Shown in pieces: positions 47,589-59,409 of a stretch of DNA of 64,000 nucleotides (the stretch's first letter is position 1; every line of letters begins with the position of its first letter). The stretch is from Welwitschia mirabilis (taxonomy: Eukaryota; Gnetophyta; Gnetopsida; Welwitschiales): contig JBOZIK010000001.1 of NCBI GenBank assembly GCA_051453625.1, positions 186,358,189 through 186,422,188 of the forward strand, given 5' to 3'. The position numbers were made by a program, and so were the translations under genes. The notes beneath the pieces are model-generated. The model did not search any database. It saw only the letters and a list, made by a program, of their open reading frames with translations, and was not told the origin of the DNA.

Positions 47589-48610
47589 TGAATTATATTT
47601 TCAAGTTGTTAGACTAATATATATTTGTATAGTTTAATTATGTTACAGATATGTTAGGTCAATAAATTTTTTTAGGTCAAGCATAAAATAATATTTTTTT
47701 CATATCATGTTCTTGATTGGAAAAATGGTTAATTTTAATAAGGAATCAATCAGATCACATTAGGAGTTGACTAGAATTGGACAAAGGGGTTAAATCAGAT
47801 TCCATGAGGAGTTGACTAGACCTAAATAAAGGTGGTTGACTATACATTTGATGGGATCAGCAGATCGTAAGATATGAGCCAATTAGATTAATTGGAAGAA
47901 AAGGGGATCAACAAACTCAAGTAATGATAATTAGTTAGATTGACTAAATGTTTTAAGCGGTTGATTACTTAGAATAAAAGCAAAATCTTTGGACTATTTC
48001 TAGATGTTACTCTTTTATTTTTAGCTATTGAAATGTTAGATTCACTTTTTAATGTACTAAACTTATCTCCTATATAAACAAATGAATAGAAGCCTTTTGA
48101 TTACTAATTTTTATTCAAGAAAAGCACATTTGTACTGTGATATCTATTGGTCAAATTCAATCTACTACATTATTGAGCTTGTACATGTGATCTACCATTC
48201 TAGCAGTGTATCCATCATTGTCATACATCAAATCTAGTAAAGCCAGTGTATTTAGGTCCTCAGGAAAATCTTTGCTCTATAAAAGTTAAGACTCAATCTT
48301 AAAAGTCCAAGTGTAAAGATTATAAGTTAATCTAAAAACCTAGAAAGAAAGCAAAAAGGATCTTGATCAGTTTAGGGTTAAAACTGATAGTCAAGAGTGG
48401 ATTAGGAGCTTTTTTTTCAAATCACTATAAATCATTTTGTCTGGTGCACATTTTTTAGTATTTTTATTTTAGTTATTTCTCTCATGAAATTTCTTCAAAT
48501 AGATTTTTGATTCTTTTTCAAATAGATTGTTATTTTATCTATAAATATTTTTAAGGATACTACCTTCTTATAAAACCTATTCCCCTCCTCTAGGATTTAT
48601 AGATCTTTTA
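47589..48610 (+). repeat. 3' LTR of the copia element (~1,022 bp)
   Basis: Starts TGAATTATATTTTCAAG after the polypurine tract and ends near CTTTTA (the family CA end mutated), directly followed by 'aataactactta', which resumes copy 2 of the duplication. Confidence 0.86.
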
Positions 48611-49701
48611 AATAACTACTTAAACATCTCCATATGAGTCTAAAATTATTCCATTACCTAGTTTTGGAGGGACTAATATGTTTTAATTAATTAAACATTA
48701 AACAATGCTAACTGTGGATGGAAAGAAAACTTTTAATACAAGAAATGTTAAAAAAAGTTAAGATAATTAGAGGTTTTAATAATCCTTTCACTTCCTATAA
48801 TAAGAATAGGAAGTGTTGTATACATATTAGTAATAATGAGGAGGTGATTAAAAACCCCTTTAGTTAAATTAATCAAAATAAAATCTTATCATCATTCATA
48901 TATCTAATCCTTTAATAAATTTTAAAATTATTTTAATTTTTTAATTTAGTTTCATATTAATTTCATAAGATAATTAAAATTAATTTCTCAATTTAATTAC
49001 ATATAACTATTATTTATTTGATAATACATTTTTCACTATCATAAAGAACTAATAAGATGGTAGTCTAAATACTAAGATAAGTTTTCCCTTAGTACCAGGT
49101 TTTAGATTATCATTCTTTACACACTATTAGGTCCCAAGCATAACAAAAATCATTTATTTAATGCTCATTCTAAAATTACATATAAGAAAGGTAGGATTAT
49201 TAAAGTTTTTGACTCGCCATCCATGCTATAATAAAAGGAAAGTTTTATACAAGTAATCCATGATAGTTAAATATTTTAATGTTGAAAATAATAGAATTAA
49301 CAAATCTTGTTTATCTAGGTAATGTTAAAATAGTTTAAGATTATATTGTCAATAGTTGTTCTATGAAAATTTGTCATACATTATTAATAAGAATATTTTA
49401 TAATATTAACCTTTTAATGATCTAAATAATCCTTATTTATCTTTATTAATATCATTAATAGATAATTATATAAGAAGACTTGATAACTAGGCACGTGTTG
49501 AAAGTCATGTGTATATCTTATAATCTTTACTTACTTAATATTTTAAAAAGATCACAATAATAATTCTATGAAAACCTATATGAATTAATAAATTAAAAGA
49601 AAAAAATAAATAATGAAATTTATCTTTTTCTAGTAATTCATAATATCACTTTTTTTCCCTCCATTTATTGTAAAGCTTGGTTATATATAAATATTAAATA
49701 T

Positions 49702-50478
49702 GTTTCTTCAAATATTAAACATATATCATTTTTGGTAATATATGTGGTCATTTATTACAAAATTCAGTAGGAGTTATGTTTTTATTCAAACTATATAATG
49801 CCATGGAAGAATTAAAAGAAGATATTTTTTCTTTTCCAAATTACTATTAAGATTGAAAGGACCTCTTATAACTAATAAAAAGAAAAAGAAAACCAATTTT
49901 TATTGTTTAGATAGCTACTTATACAAGACATTAGAGATGTCCTTTGTTTTTTAGTGATGAACAGAAGCATATAAATAAAGTAATAATCATCTTAGGTATT
50001 AATATTAATTTTTACTAGGTGGTATCATTTTTCTTCTAATGCTTTTAAAGAATTCTTTTTTGACAAATGTCTAATAACCTTGGTTATATAAAAAGCTACA
50101 TATTAATTTATTCCTATATTAAAGAAATATTTATAGCATTTTTCTTCTAATGTAATTCTAAAGGTTTCTAATCCATTTATATAATATGGTATAACATCTT
50201 TATTATTATTATAATTTATTTGTTTATTGTTAAAGGTTTAGTTTTATTATAATGTAATTAATAATCTGCCATAATGAATAATTTGTGATACTTTTTCTCT
50301 TACATGCTTTACATAAAAGTCTTTATAACTTGGAAATCCCAATTTAGTTATTTATTAGTATTATTCAATAACAATTCTTTCTATGAAAATAATATACAAA
50401 AAATTTCTATTTAATGGATTAGGCTTTCATATTATGCATATAAGTAAATGACATACTTAATGAACACTTAGTAAAATG
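49702..50478. other. ~777-bp segment present only in duplication copy 2
   Basis: Copy 1 runs straight from 'ctattaaatatatg' to 'attgtaatagtta' (about 33365-33400). Copy 2 has about 777 bp of AT-rich DNA between the matching 'atattaaatatg' and 'ttgtaatagtca'. I see no terminal inverted repeats, clear target duplication, or coding motif, so insertion here and deletion in copy 1 are both possible. Confidence 0.65.
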
Positions 50479-51899
50479 TTGTAATAGTCACATTGTTTTC
50501 TTCTTTTACTTATTTTCTTATCTCCTATAATTTGTAACAAAAGAGATACTGTATTATGGATTTCAAAATTTTAGATATTTTTCTAATATCATTTCTCTAC
50601 TTGTTATTAATAATGTGAAGGAAATAAAATATGTATTATGTTATTATTATTATTATTTAAAACCTTTTCTATTTTTCTTCTTTTGTTTTTATTTTTCAAA
50701 AAACTTTGTGCTTCTATTATTATATATGAAACTATACAACATAGATATGGATTTTTGAAAGAAAACCATAAAAAAGACAAAAGCCATAGAAGCAGATGAT
50801 CTCCTATTGGGATTATGGTATCTAAGCATATGTTGATTAAAGAAGCTATCATACCAAGGATTTAAACACAGAAGAAGGAATTATTTCCAAAAGTATCATT
50901 GAAGAAAAATAATAAAAATCATCTATTGAAAAAAAATATTAAGACACTTATCCATACTATTATATCAACTTCCTCCTATCCTATAAGTGATAAACTACAT
51001 AGGTCCTCTTTTTTGTCATAATATCCTTCATTCCCTTAAGTTTGATTGTTTTCTCTAATGTCTCCTAGGATCTATGATGATTTTTATCATGTTGCCATTA
51101 AAGCATCAATTTTCTATGAGCTCTAACAATTTTTTACTAGATTACATCCAGCTTAATCCTAAGGATGTTGTAATATTCCTTTCCATCTCAAACTTTCTCA
51201 ACCTCATCATACCTTGTTTCTAAATTTAAATCCCTATATACTACTTCATCCTCTATTTCCTTCTCAGTATAACTATCTTCTAAGGAATCAAAATCATTTG
51301 ATGTTCATTATGTCTCTCTTCACAATCTTCCTTTGTCTCTATAATAGGTCCATGAGGCTAAGTGATCTGTTTTGTCTATTTGGTATATTACCCTAAGAAT
51401 CATTGTCATTAATTTATATGATTTTTGAGGCTTATTTTTCTTTCTTACCTTCATGTATATGTGTCTATTATAGTTTGGACATTTTCTAATTTTGAATTCA
51501 CTTTGTTTATCTAGATATGTTTATGATGCTCTTTCACCTTCACTATAATGCACCTCTAAACTAGCCTATCCTTCCTTCTATGTGGTTTTAGCAAAATGTT
51601 TCTTAACATTTTATGAACTAGGATGTGAGATCAAGCTTTCTTAGTTTGAAATTGTGCTTCAAGTACCTCTAAATTACTTCTTTTTCCTATCTCTCTTGAT
51701 CATGTTAAGGTACTAGGAATTTAAGTCTCTCTATGTTATTGTGGATGGTCCTATGCTTATATAGTATCTTTCACATTTTTAATTTTAGTTTCACTTCTAT
51801 TCACTCTAGTTTACCCTTTTTTTTCTACTTTTATGAAACATTTTAATCCTAATGTTGTTCTTGGTTACTAAAAGGTGTTTGAGTCTCTATTTCTTTTTC

Positions 51900-52121
51900 T
51901 TAACCATGCTTTAGACTAAATCCTATCCTTCTCCTCTTAGCCAAAAACACATTAAGGAAGTATGCATTCATGGGCTCCTCTTTCAAATCAGTAACATGTT
52001 GTCTACTTGGCTTTCTATTTTCAATGTCTACACTTTTAACAAATTCTATGAAACATTTAATTAATCCTAAATGCATTATTTTTATTATGTCATTTAATTT
52101 GTCTATAAAGAAATAAGTCAA
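51900..52121 (-). pseudogene. Unidentified frame shared with duplication copy 1
   Basis: This is the counterpart of 34837-35082. The 73 codons include 'TYFFIDKLNDIIKIMHLGL', 'CFIEFVKSVDIENRKPSRQ' and 'KEEPMNAYFLNVFL', then 'KRRRIGFSLKHG'. The amino-acid match to copy 1 keeps frame for about 55 codons. I do not recognise the family. The flanking minus-strand text also reads like protein ('HGYTDVDRLFGKNM' upstream). Possibly an ORF of a LINE or another transposon lying 3' of the RT. Confidence 0.42.
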
Positions 52122-52599
52122 ATTAGATTTTTTATTTTTCTTAGTGCAATAAAAAATTGAAATGTAACCCCCCTAGTTTAAAATAATTGCAATCTTGATG
52201 AAAAACCAATTGATAAATTTAGCTATCATTTTTCATGGATCTTATGGCTCTAATTTTCTAAAGCATCCTTTCATTTTTCTTGACATATTCTTTCCAAATA
52301 ATCTACCTACATCTGTGTATTTATGAAACAATAGGTGAATAAAATACCCCTTTGTTAGAATCCCTATTATATGAGATTAAATTAGAGTCATCAAATACTA
52401 TCATCTTATTATCATCAACATGTCCTTGAATAGGGATTTCTTTGACTCGAAGCTTTAGTTTCATTTAAGTAATAAAAATAGACCCCAACCCACTTCTTTA
52501 AGGTAGTTCTAGAGTTTTAAATTTCATTTGAATCTCTCCTTATTTGCTAGCTTAAATTATGGATTTATACCCATTTATTTCATCCCTAGAGCATATACA

Positions 52600-55500
52600 A
52601 TTTTTCTTCTAGCACTTCTCAAAATGTCCATCTTGATTCATTTATCTCTAGAAAAGATGTTGTGATTCCTTACTAGATAAATGAAGTAGAGTAAGCCTTC
52701 AACAAAATGTTTTGTTAAGACATAGATTTGATTCCAATTTAATGTGTTATTAAATCCACATCATTTCGCTCTTATTAATGGACACTCACAAATAAATGTC
52801 TTATAGTTTCCTTTTACTTGTAAATCATGTTCTTAGATGAAATCTTAAAATCCCTCTTTATTAGGTTATCTATTAATAAAAGTTATTCTTAATTATGAGC
52901 CATTTTAACACTGCATAATTGTCCATTTTGCTGTAACACCAAGTGTCCTGCAACATCTTATTTGTATCATATTTTTTAATGAAAATGGATTTAGCATATA
53001 TTAATATTTTGGTATCCTCTAAGGATAAGGAAAAATTGGCTTGAGTTCTAAGTCCTTAAAGATGATCTATTTCCTTGTCAATAATTGTATCTACTAAGCA
53101 AGGTGAAATCCTCTTATCCTAGTAATTTTTCAACTTTAATCCCATAATGTTTTTTTAATAAAATTCTAGTTAGTTATAAATCTTATATCTTATTTGGTTT
53201 TCTTTTCATCTAAGATTTATAAGGATTAGAAACTAATATTTTTCTTTTCAATCTTCTAATTGATAATCTATTTTAATTCTTTCATTCCTTTATCTAAGGC
53301 TTGCCAAAATGAAGAATTCCCTTACTTTGACTTCCACTCTTTGCATTTTTTTCCTTTAGGATTCTAATCTATAGGGATTTCCCACTATTTAATTTTTTAT
53401 TTTATTCATTTAAATTATGTGAATGCTATCCTTCGTATCTTAAATAATCCACCCTTCTGATTCTATTAGTTTCATAATTTGTTCATAAGCAACTGCATGG
53501 ATTTTGGTTCCTTCTTTATCCCCCTTTTAGATAAATTTTTATATTATTATATTAAGAGATTTCTTAATTTTTAAGGGAAATTCCACTTTTTTCACTATAT
53601 TTTACTATTATAGTAATTATGAAATTAGCTAGTATAATTCTTCCTTTATTAGATAGAAATATGTCATTTCAACTATTACACCTATTAATCATTTTTTGGA
53701 TGAGATCCTTATATGTAGTACTTTTAGTCCAACTAAACCTTATAATACCTAGATATCCATCTCTTTCATTTCCTTTTCTTATCCTTAAATTCCTGCCTAT
53801 AGTGTTCTAAACACTACTCCATGTGCTTGAAAAGTTTGCTCTGCATTTCTACTAGCTAACTGATAACCCCAGGTCTATAACAAAAGCATTCAATTCCTTA
53901 TAATGGCAATTATTTAATGAATACTTACCTCTAAAAAAACCATGGAGTCATCTACAAAGTAATTGCACATAATCTTGAAGAACATTCAAATACATAGGAA
54001 GAGAGAGGACCCCCTTATCTAAGCTTTCTTCTTATGCTTAAAAGCCCATGTATACCTTGATTAATTATTAAGCTAAACTTAGCTATTTTCTGCATTTTCA
54101 ACTTAGGACTAATGAAGTTAGATGAAAATCCTTTCATAATTAAGACATTTTTTAAGAAATTTTGTGTGACACTATCATTTACCTTACTAATATCTAACTT
54201 AAGGAAATCGATCCTCTTCTTCTTAGTGAAAATTTTCATGATTAAAAATTACTTGATTTAGGATACATCAATTCTTCAAAAACATTACTTGGTTTAGCCT
54301 CATCACCTAATTGAGAAATGAATAGATCCTTGTTCTTAATCCTTTAGAGAAGACTCTATAAATAATGTTATAGACACTTATTACTTTAAATTCTTAGACT
54401 TCATAAGCTTTTTTTTCTCTTGAGAATCATGACTAGATGTGTGTTATTCTAGATGAATGGAATTGATCCTAGATTTTTAACTTTATTAAAAGCTAGTTAC
54501 AATAATTTACTTATAATCTCTTAGTATTTTTTTAATAGAATTACATAGTTCAACCATCTAGATCTAGGCTTTGATTTAGTTTTACCTATTTTACTATTTT
54601 CTAGGCTTATCCCTATTTCATTTTTTGGAAGGGTCTTTCCCCCATTACTAATTAGGCTAAAGGATGAAAAAATTTCTTGCTATAGCTACATTACCTTTTC
54701 ATAGTTCTTATAGGTTCTTAAAAAATGTTTGATAAACCTACCCTTTCTCATAGATATTACTCTTACATTGAAGTATTTCAATAACATTTGATTTCCTTCG
54801 AAAATTTACTAACTTAAAGAAAAATTTGACTTCTTTCATCATTCTTTTAGATAGTGTATGTGCACCCTTTGCTTTTAGTAATTCTCTTCCTAATTTCTAA
54901 TTTGATAGAGTTTCCATAGATACTACCATTCCTTATTAAAGAGGCCTTTTACTTGTTCCTATTTACTTTGAATTTTCCTAAGACATTACCTTAGTGATTT
55001 TATCCCTCTTAAACTCCTTCTCCACTTCTTCCTCTATTCTTTAAGCTACTGCTTAAGTTTCATAAAATTTCTTGTACCAATTAATAGGCTTCATTCCACA
55101 TTGTAAGTCCATTTTTAAAATTAAAGTCTTGATTTCTTTTTCTTCTAACTAGGAATTTTCAAGGTGAAGTATGATTTTCTCTTTTATATTTTGTCTAAAA
55201 TTAAAAATATGGATGTGTGGTAAAAGTATCACTTACCTTCTCCTTCTAGAGTTCTAAAGAGATAATGGATTTATTGGCCCTAGACTGGACACTTTTAGCC
55301 CATGTCCTTTTATTTAATGAACTAAACTAATATATTTATATAATAAGATTAATTATGTATAGCATTATTATCATCTTTTTATGTTCTAAAGCTCTAGTTC
55401 CATTTTAAGATCCCTATCCCAGCTTTTCATCTAGTTAAACTATCAAATTAAAATTCCCAATTAGGATATAATTGTTATTTTTATCTCTTAATAAATTTCA

Positions 55501-55745
55501 TAATCTATTTTTCTCAATTTGAGGTTTATATTGATCAAGTACTAATCTTGAAAACCTAATATCATTTGCTCATTTTAGCCCTAGAGCATTGGATCTATTT
55601 CTTAATCAACATATCCCATAACTAGGCATTCATTTCACCTACTATTTTATCCTAGAATTCATTAATTCTTTTCTTTTTTAAACCTTGGTTTTTTACAAGA
55701 AAATGATTTCTACATTTTAACTAGAAATAAGTTCATCTAACATTT
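52600..55745 (-). pseudogene. Second L1-type LINE, ORF2 from endonuclease to zf-RVT (decayed)
   Basis: Minus strand, in order. Endonuclease: 'YILIGNFNLIV*LDEK' with the GDFN-type motif as GNFN at 55441-55458, and 'NKRTWAKS' near 55290. Linker: 'MKEVKFFFKLVNFRRKSNVI' near 54850-54780. RT: 'KIGKTKSKPRSRWLN' near 54590-54550, 'KKRIDFLKLDISKVNDSV' at 54225-54170, 'NQGIHGLLSIRRKLR*GGPL' near 54070-54010, and intact catalytic FVDD at 53947-53958. Thumb: 'GDKEGTKIHAVAYEQIMKL' near 53520-53460. zf-RVT-like end near 52700. The frame is lost at the LTR that begins at 55750. There are many stops. The RT is more complete than its copy 1 partner. Confidence 0.87.
53947..53958 (-). other. Catalytic FVDD of the second LINE RT
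   Basis: The minus strand reads ttt gta gat gac (FVDD), followed by 'SMVF', in the place of the family [FY].DD. It lies inside the ~148 bp missing from duplication copy 1. Confidence 0.85.
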
Positions 55746-55749
55746 TAAA

Positions 55750-56160
55750 TGTAATGTTTCAGAATCATTAATTGAATAATGATGTGTGTTAAGCACTAAT
55801 GAAGCGTGATTAACAAAAGATGTGAATGGGTATAATCCAAATATGTAAATATGAGTCCCTTCATTATGTAATGTAAGTCTATGATATTAGGTGGGTTTCG
55901 ATAGATTGGGTGGATGTAACCGATGACATCCTTTACTCAAGGGCTCCAAGAGGGAAACTAATGTCATAGTCCACATATTTATCTATAACCACTGGTCTAA
56001 GGATATTTTCTTATGATGTGGAATGCAATATAATGCTATCAATAATAAAAACTTTATTCTCTTTAAATTATTTCTTTTTATTCCTATGAATTCTGGCATT
56101 TTATTCTAAATGTTTCTTTTTATGCAGAGTAATTCAAAAATAGTAAAATGAAACATTACA
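55750..56160 (+). repeat. Short LTR (411 bp) with perfect 11-bp terminal inverted repeats
   Basis: The segment starts TGTAATGTTTC and ends GAAACATTACA, exact reverse complements, and a primer-binding site follows two bases later. This is a textbook LTR, plus orientation, here a 5' LTR. It is better preserved at its ends than any other element in the window. No second copy is in the window, so the 3' LTR lies outside or is lost. Confidence 0.88.
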
Positions 56161-56162
56161 TT

Positions 56163-56173
56163 TGGTATCAGAG
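56163..56173 (+). promoter_or_regulatory. Primer-binding site after the 411-bp LTR
   Basis: TGGTATCAGAG is an exact match to the core of the initiator tRNA-Met primer site; the next base is G instead of the usual C. Position and orientation agree with a plus-strand element. Confidence 0.88.
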
Positions 56174-56354
56174 GAAATAATAAGTGACAAAGCACTACTT
56201 GGGGAAAAATAAGAAATAAACTCAGTTTATAGATTAAACAGCCAAAGGCCAAATAGTACATCAAAGAACAAGAACATGATGATCAAAGAAAACATGGTGC
56301 TGGCAGAAAGAGGGTGCATGACACATTGACAAGGAAAATCAAAACATCACTACT

Positions 56355-57475
56355 GAGGAGGAAGGAGATACTCCATGAAGATGGTAATAGGGTTGTAACC
56401 CTCTGCGCCTAGGATAGAAAGCTTCATGCCATCTAAAACTACTTCCATACTCATAGGCTATGTAGGAACTATCACAGTATTTATTTTAACCAAGGAAGAA
56501 GCTATTACAGAATCTGCCTTAGTAATGGGATATGACCACTTATAGAGCTTTATATGAAGCTTATTATAAGCACCCAAAGTCCCCAAAAAATGTTCTTCCA
56601 ATATCTTCTTGCCATGATATAGCATATTGATGTCATCAATAATAATGGCCTGATGATCTACACAAGACTGAATCATCCTTTCACTCTTTGTCAGTTGAGC
56701 AAACAAGACAATCTAACTTTCTTCTATTGCAATCATATGTAAAGCATCTAACTGTGATTTCTTCTTTGACAAATGCATGTTCCCCACCTCATTATCTATC
56801 ATTTAGAGGTAATTACTCATGGACTCCCACCCTTCAATTCCATGATGGACCATGTAGTAAAATAACTTCATCATATCAACCATGTTATAGAAATCTCGGA
56901 ATGGAGCAGGACCTTCTTTGCTATGGAGAACAATGGAGAGTGAAATGAGCAAAATGGCTATATTCACAGTCTCGTGGTACATCTACTATTTTGGATTGAC
57001 AAGGGTGTAGATGTCATCTAGGCATAAAGGATGCATGACATGTGCATGCAAAAGGCTAGAAAGTGACTAGTAATCCCCTATTTGATCCATCAACTCCTTG
57101 ACCTTAGGGTAGAAGGTCTCCACCATTGATAGGAGCTAATTAGTGTGATATGATACTTGGCCCTACTCATTTATAATGGACTATGAATCCATAAGTGAAT
57201 GGTGAGAAGGCTTTGGAGAAGGACAAGCAATAGGAGAACTTTGACTTAGAGGCTAAAAATAGGGGGTGGAATAAAACATATTCCCCTTAATCCATTAAGT
57301 GTTAAAATCATTAAGTACCTTTTCCTCTTGAGATTTGAAGGAAATAATAAATACATGAAGAGGCCAATGAAAGGGATAGAAGAAAAAGTTTCACTTATAG
57401 CAATGCAATCCTTCCTTAACTGCTAAAGAAAGAGCTTTTCTAAAGGCTATGGGGTAAAATCCATGTTCTCCTCAA
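56355..57475 (-). pseudogene. Decayed protein-coding frame of ~370 codons, family not recognised
   Basis: One minus-strand frame stays coding-like for about 1.1 kb with about a dozen stops and no obvious frameshift. It reads 'HGFYPIAFRKALSLAVKEGL', 'PFHWPLHVFIISFKSQEEK', a Pro/Ser-rich 'PIACPSPKPSHHSLMDS', 'MVETFYPKVKELMDQIGDY', 'MYHETVNIAILLISLSIVL', 'APFRDFYNMVDMMKLFYYMV', 'HHGIEGWESMSNYL', 'LDALHMIAIEES', then the longest open part (56458-56706) with 'DHQAIIIDDINMLYHGKKIL' and 'LHIKLYKWSYPITKADSV'. No RT, integrase, protease or transposase motif is visible. It sits antisense behind the plus-oriented LTR at 55750. It may be a gag-like or accessory protein of a transposon, or a host gene relic. 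Confidence 0.5.
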
Positions 57476-57553
57476 TCAAAGTTTCTGCACGAGGAACCTA
57501 AAATAAAATAAGAAAACACCTCTGTTTGAAAAAAAAAGTAGAATAAGAGGGGC

Positions 57554-57556
<3 letters not shown>

Positions 57557-57585
<29 letters not shown>

Positions 57586-57685
57586 NNNNNNNNNNNNNNN
57601 NNNNNNNNNNNNNNNNNNNNNNNNNNNNNNNNNNNNNNNNNNNNNNNNNNNNNNNNNNNNNNNNNNNNNNNNNNNNNNNNNNNNN

Positions 57686-57739
<54 letters not shown>
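57557..57739. repeat. (GA)n microsatellite containing a 100-N gap
   Basis: GA dinucleotides run up to N at 57586, and continue after 57685 to 57739 with one 'aaag' interruption. The true length is unknown. Long open frames of Ser-Leu repeats on the minus strand are artefacts of this tract. Confidence 0.95.
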
Positions 57740-57743
<4 letters not shown>

Positions 57744-59100
57744 GAGGAGGGGAGAGATGGTAGCAAGTAATAATCCATGAGGCTAGTATCATCAAGAACA
57801 GATAAGAGGTGCATCCTCTTCTTCTTCTGGTTCCATGATAAAAATTAGAGTTATCAGAAATATACTTAATAGTAAAATTCCTTAGAAAAACTCATACCTT
57901 AGATAGAATAAAAAAAGTACCCTAAGATGTATCTCCAAAGTCATAACTCCCAGAGCCTTCACCCTTCATAGATGACAAAGAACAAAGATGTAATAAGATC
58001 AAGTAAGGATATTATGAAGAGATAAAACATAGAAGGAATCTATGAAAATAGCCCTAGATGATTGTAGACCCCTTGGACTTATAAAAGCAAAATAAAATCC
58101 TAATAAGATATGGACATAGAAACACTTTCCTCTATCTCCATTCCTCTTTAAGTGGCTTAACTGGGAAAGAGTGGAAGAATAAACAATTGAGGTCAAATCA
58201 AAAGAAAATCCACTAGTTAGAAAGGGGAATAAGTAAATTATGTTTATGAAAATATAACTCACCTAATCATGAGGAAAGGCCCTACTAGCAATCAACTCCC
58301 CATATGCTACAAAATATAAAGTGGTAAAATTAGTAGTAGAGATCCCTCAGTAATGGATATCCACCTCCTACATATACACAAAATCATCCAAGCAATTGGT
58401 CAAGAAGTAATGAAAGTTTACATTGGAATAAAAGACTTTATGAGGAATAAGATCATCTTTACTCATTTTGAAGACCAATTACATGCTGTCCTCTAAAACT
58501 TGAATTGGGTTATGGTAAGGATGGGTAATGGTATTAGTATGTAACCAAAGAAAGAATACAAGGAATACAAGATGAAAAGAATAGTAGGATGATGAAAATG
58601 AAAAGATAAGAAGCCATAAGGATCTAAGATATTAGAGGAAAATATCTAGGAGAATCCTAGCTCGAAAGCACATTACTGTATTTTGAACTTTGCAGACCTG
58701 ACATTGGTAGAATTCCAAGAAATATCAGGGTAAAGTCTAAAATCCTTATCTTAATTAAAGAAAGAAGTACATCCACAAATGCTAGAGGGAACTTATATTT
58801 ATAGGAAAAAGCAAGTTATGGAAGGGCCTTCACAAAAAAAAAAAAGAAAATTAAAAAAGAAAATATTAAAATAAAAGCAAAGGAGAAAATAAAAATATTA
58901 AAGAAAAAGACAAGTAGAAGAATAAATAAAAGAACTATCAATTTGACTATGGAGGCATGTGACAAAAAAAGTNNNNNNNNNNNNNNNNNNNNNNNNNNNN
59001 NNNNNNNNNNNNNNNNNNNNNNNCTAACTCTAAAATAATAGTTAATCATAATTAATTAAACCTCAGTTAAATGCAAACAACTTTAATTAACTACAAAAAA
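57740..59100. other. AT-rich stretch with an A-rich tract and a 51-N gap, no gene recognised
   Basis: Minus-strand frames such as 57999-58262 are open but show no family resemblance. Bases 58828-58935 are extremely A-rich with short G interruptions. N fill 58973-59023. This may be upstream LTR (U3) sequence of the gypsy element that follows, but I cannot place an LTR start. Confidence 0.5.
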
Positions 59101-59127
59101 ATCAAGACCTTGAATTATAATGAACTA

Positions 59128-59400
59128 AAGGCTAATGTCACACTTTCAGATGGCCAATGTCGTACTTTAGAGGTCAGCTCACACTTCTAGATGGCTGAAA
59201 TTGCACTTTAGAGGCTGATTTCACACTTCTAAATGACCAACATTACACTTTAGAGGCTGACATCACACTCCCAGATGGTTGATGTCACATTTCAGAGGTT
59301 GAGCTAGAGGGCCTATATCACACTTCTAGATGGCCAACATCATACTTTAAAGGCTAATGTTATACTTTGAAGGCTGACATTACACTTCATCTCATCAAAC
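59128..59400 (+). repeat. Degenerate 20-22-bp minisatellite, two alternating unit types (I)
   Basis: Units of the form 'cacacttctagatggccaac' alternate with 'tgcactttagaggctgac', making a ~42-bp higher-order repeat. At least six pairs can be followed. Units have diverged by substitution; the 'cactt' core is the most constant part. Confidence 0.82.
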
Positions 59401-59409
59401 TTGATGTCG

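Larger units (their letters stand above)
40039..48610 (+). mobile_element. SIRE-like Ty1/copia retrotransposon (8.57 kb, decayed)
   Basis: A complete but dead element: 5' LTR, primer-binding site, gag, protease, integrase, RT and RNase H in copia order, a third ORF, polypurine tract and 3' LTR. Its limits are confirmed by copy 1 of the duplication, which has an uninterrupted site at about 32283-32290. It therefore inserted into copy 2 after the duplication (inference; loss from copy 1 by precise excision is not expected of LTR elements). The target duplication has eroded and is not certain. Two 10-N gaps (42164-42173, 44725-44734) lie inside. Confidence 0.93.
48611..54433. repeat. Tandem segmental duplication, copy 2, right part
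   Basis: Colinear with 32290-37203 of copy 1. Differences: about 777 bp (49702-50478) present only here, and about 148 bp of LINE RT (53860-54008) present here but missing from copy 1. The similarity ends at 'gagaatcatgactag', after which the LINE continues uniquely. Confidence 0.87.

Noticed and set aside
56688-56948. Plus-strand 86-codon frame after the 411-bp LTR, considered as gag.
   Set aside because: It shows no Gag motif, and the opposite strand carries a much longer coherent coding frame.
57472-57814. Two long minus-strand Ser-Leu repeat frames.
   Set aside because: They are translations of the GA microsatellite and the N gap.
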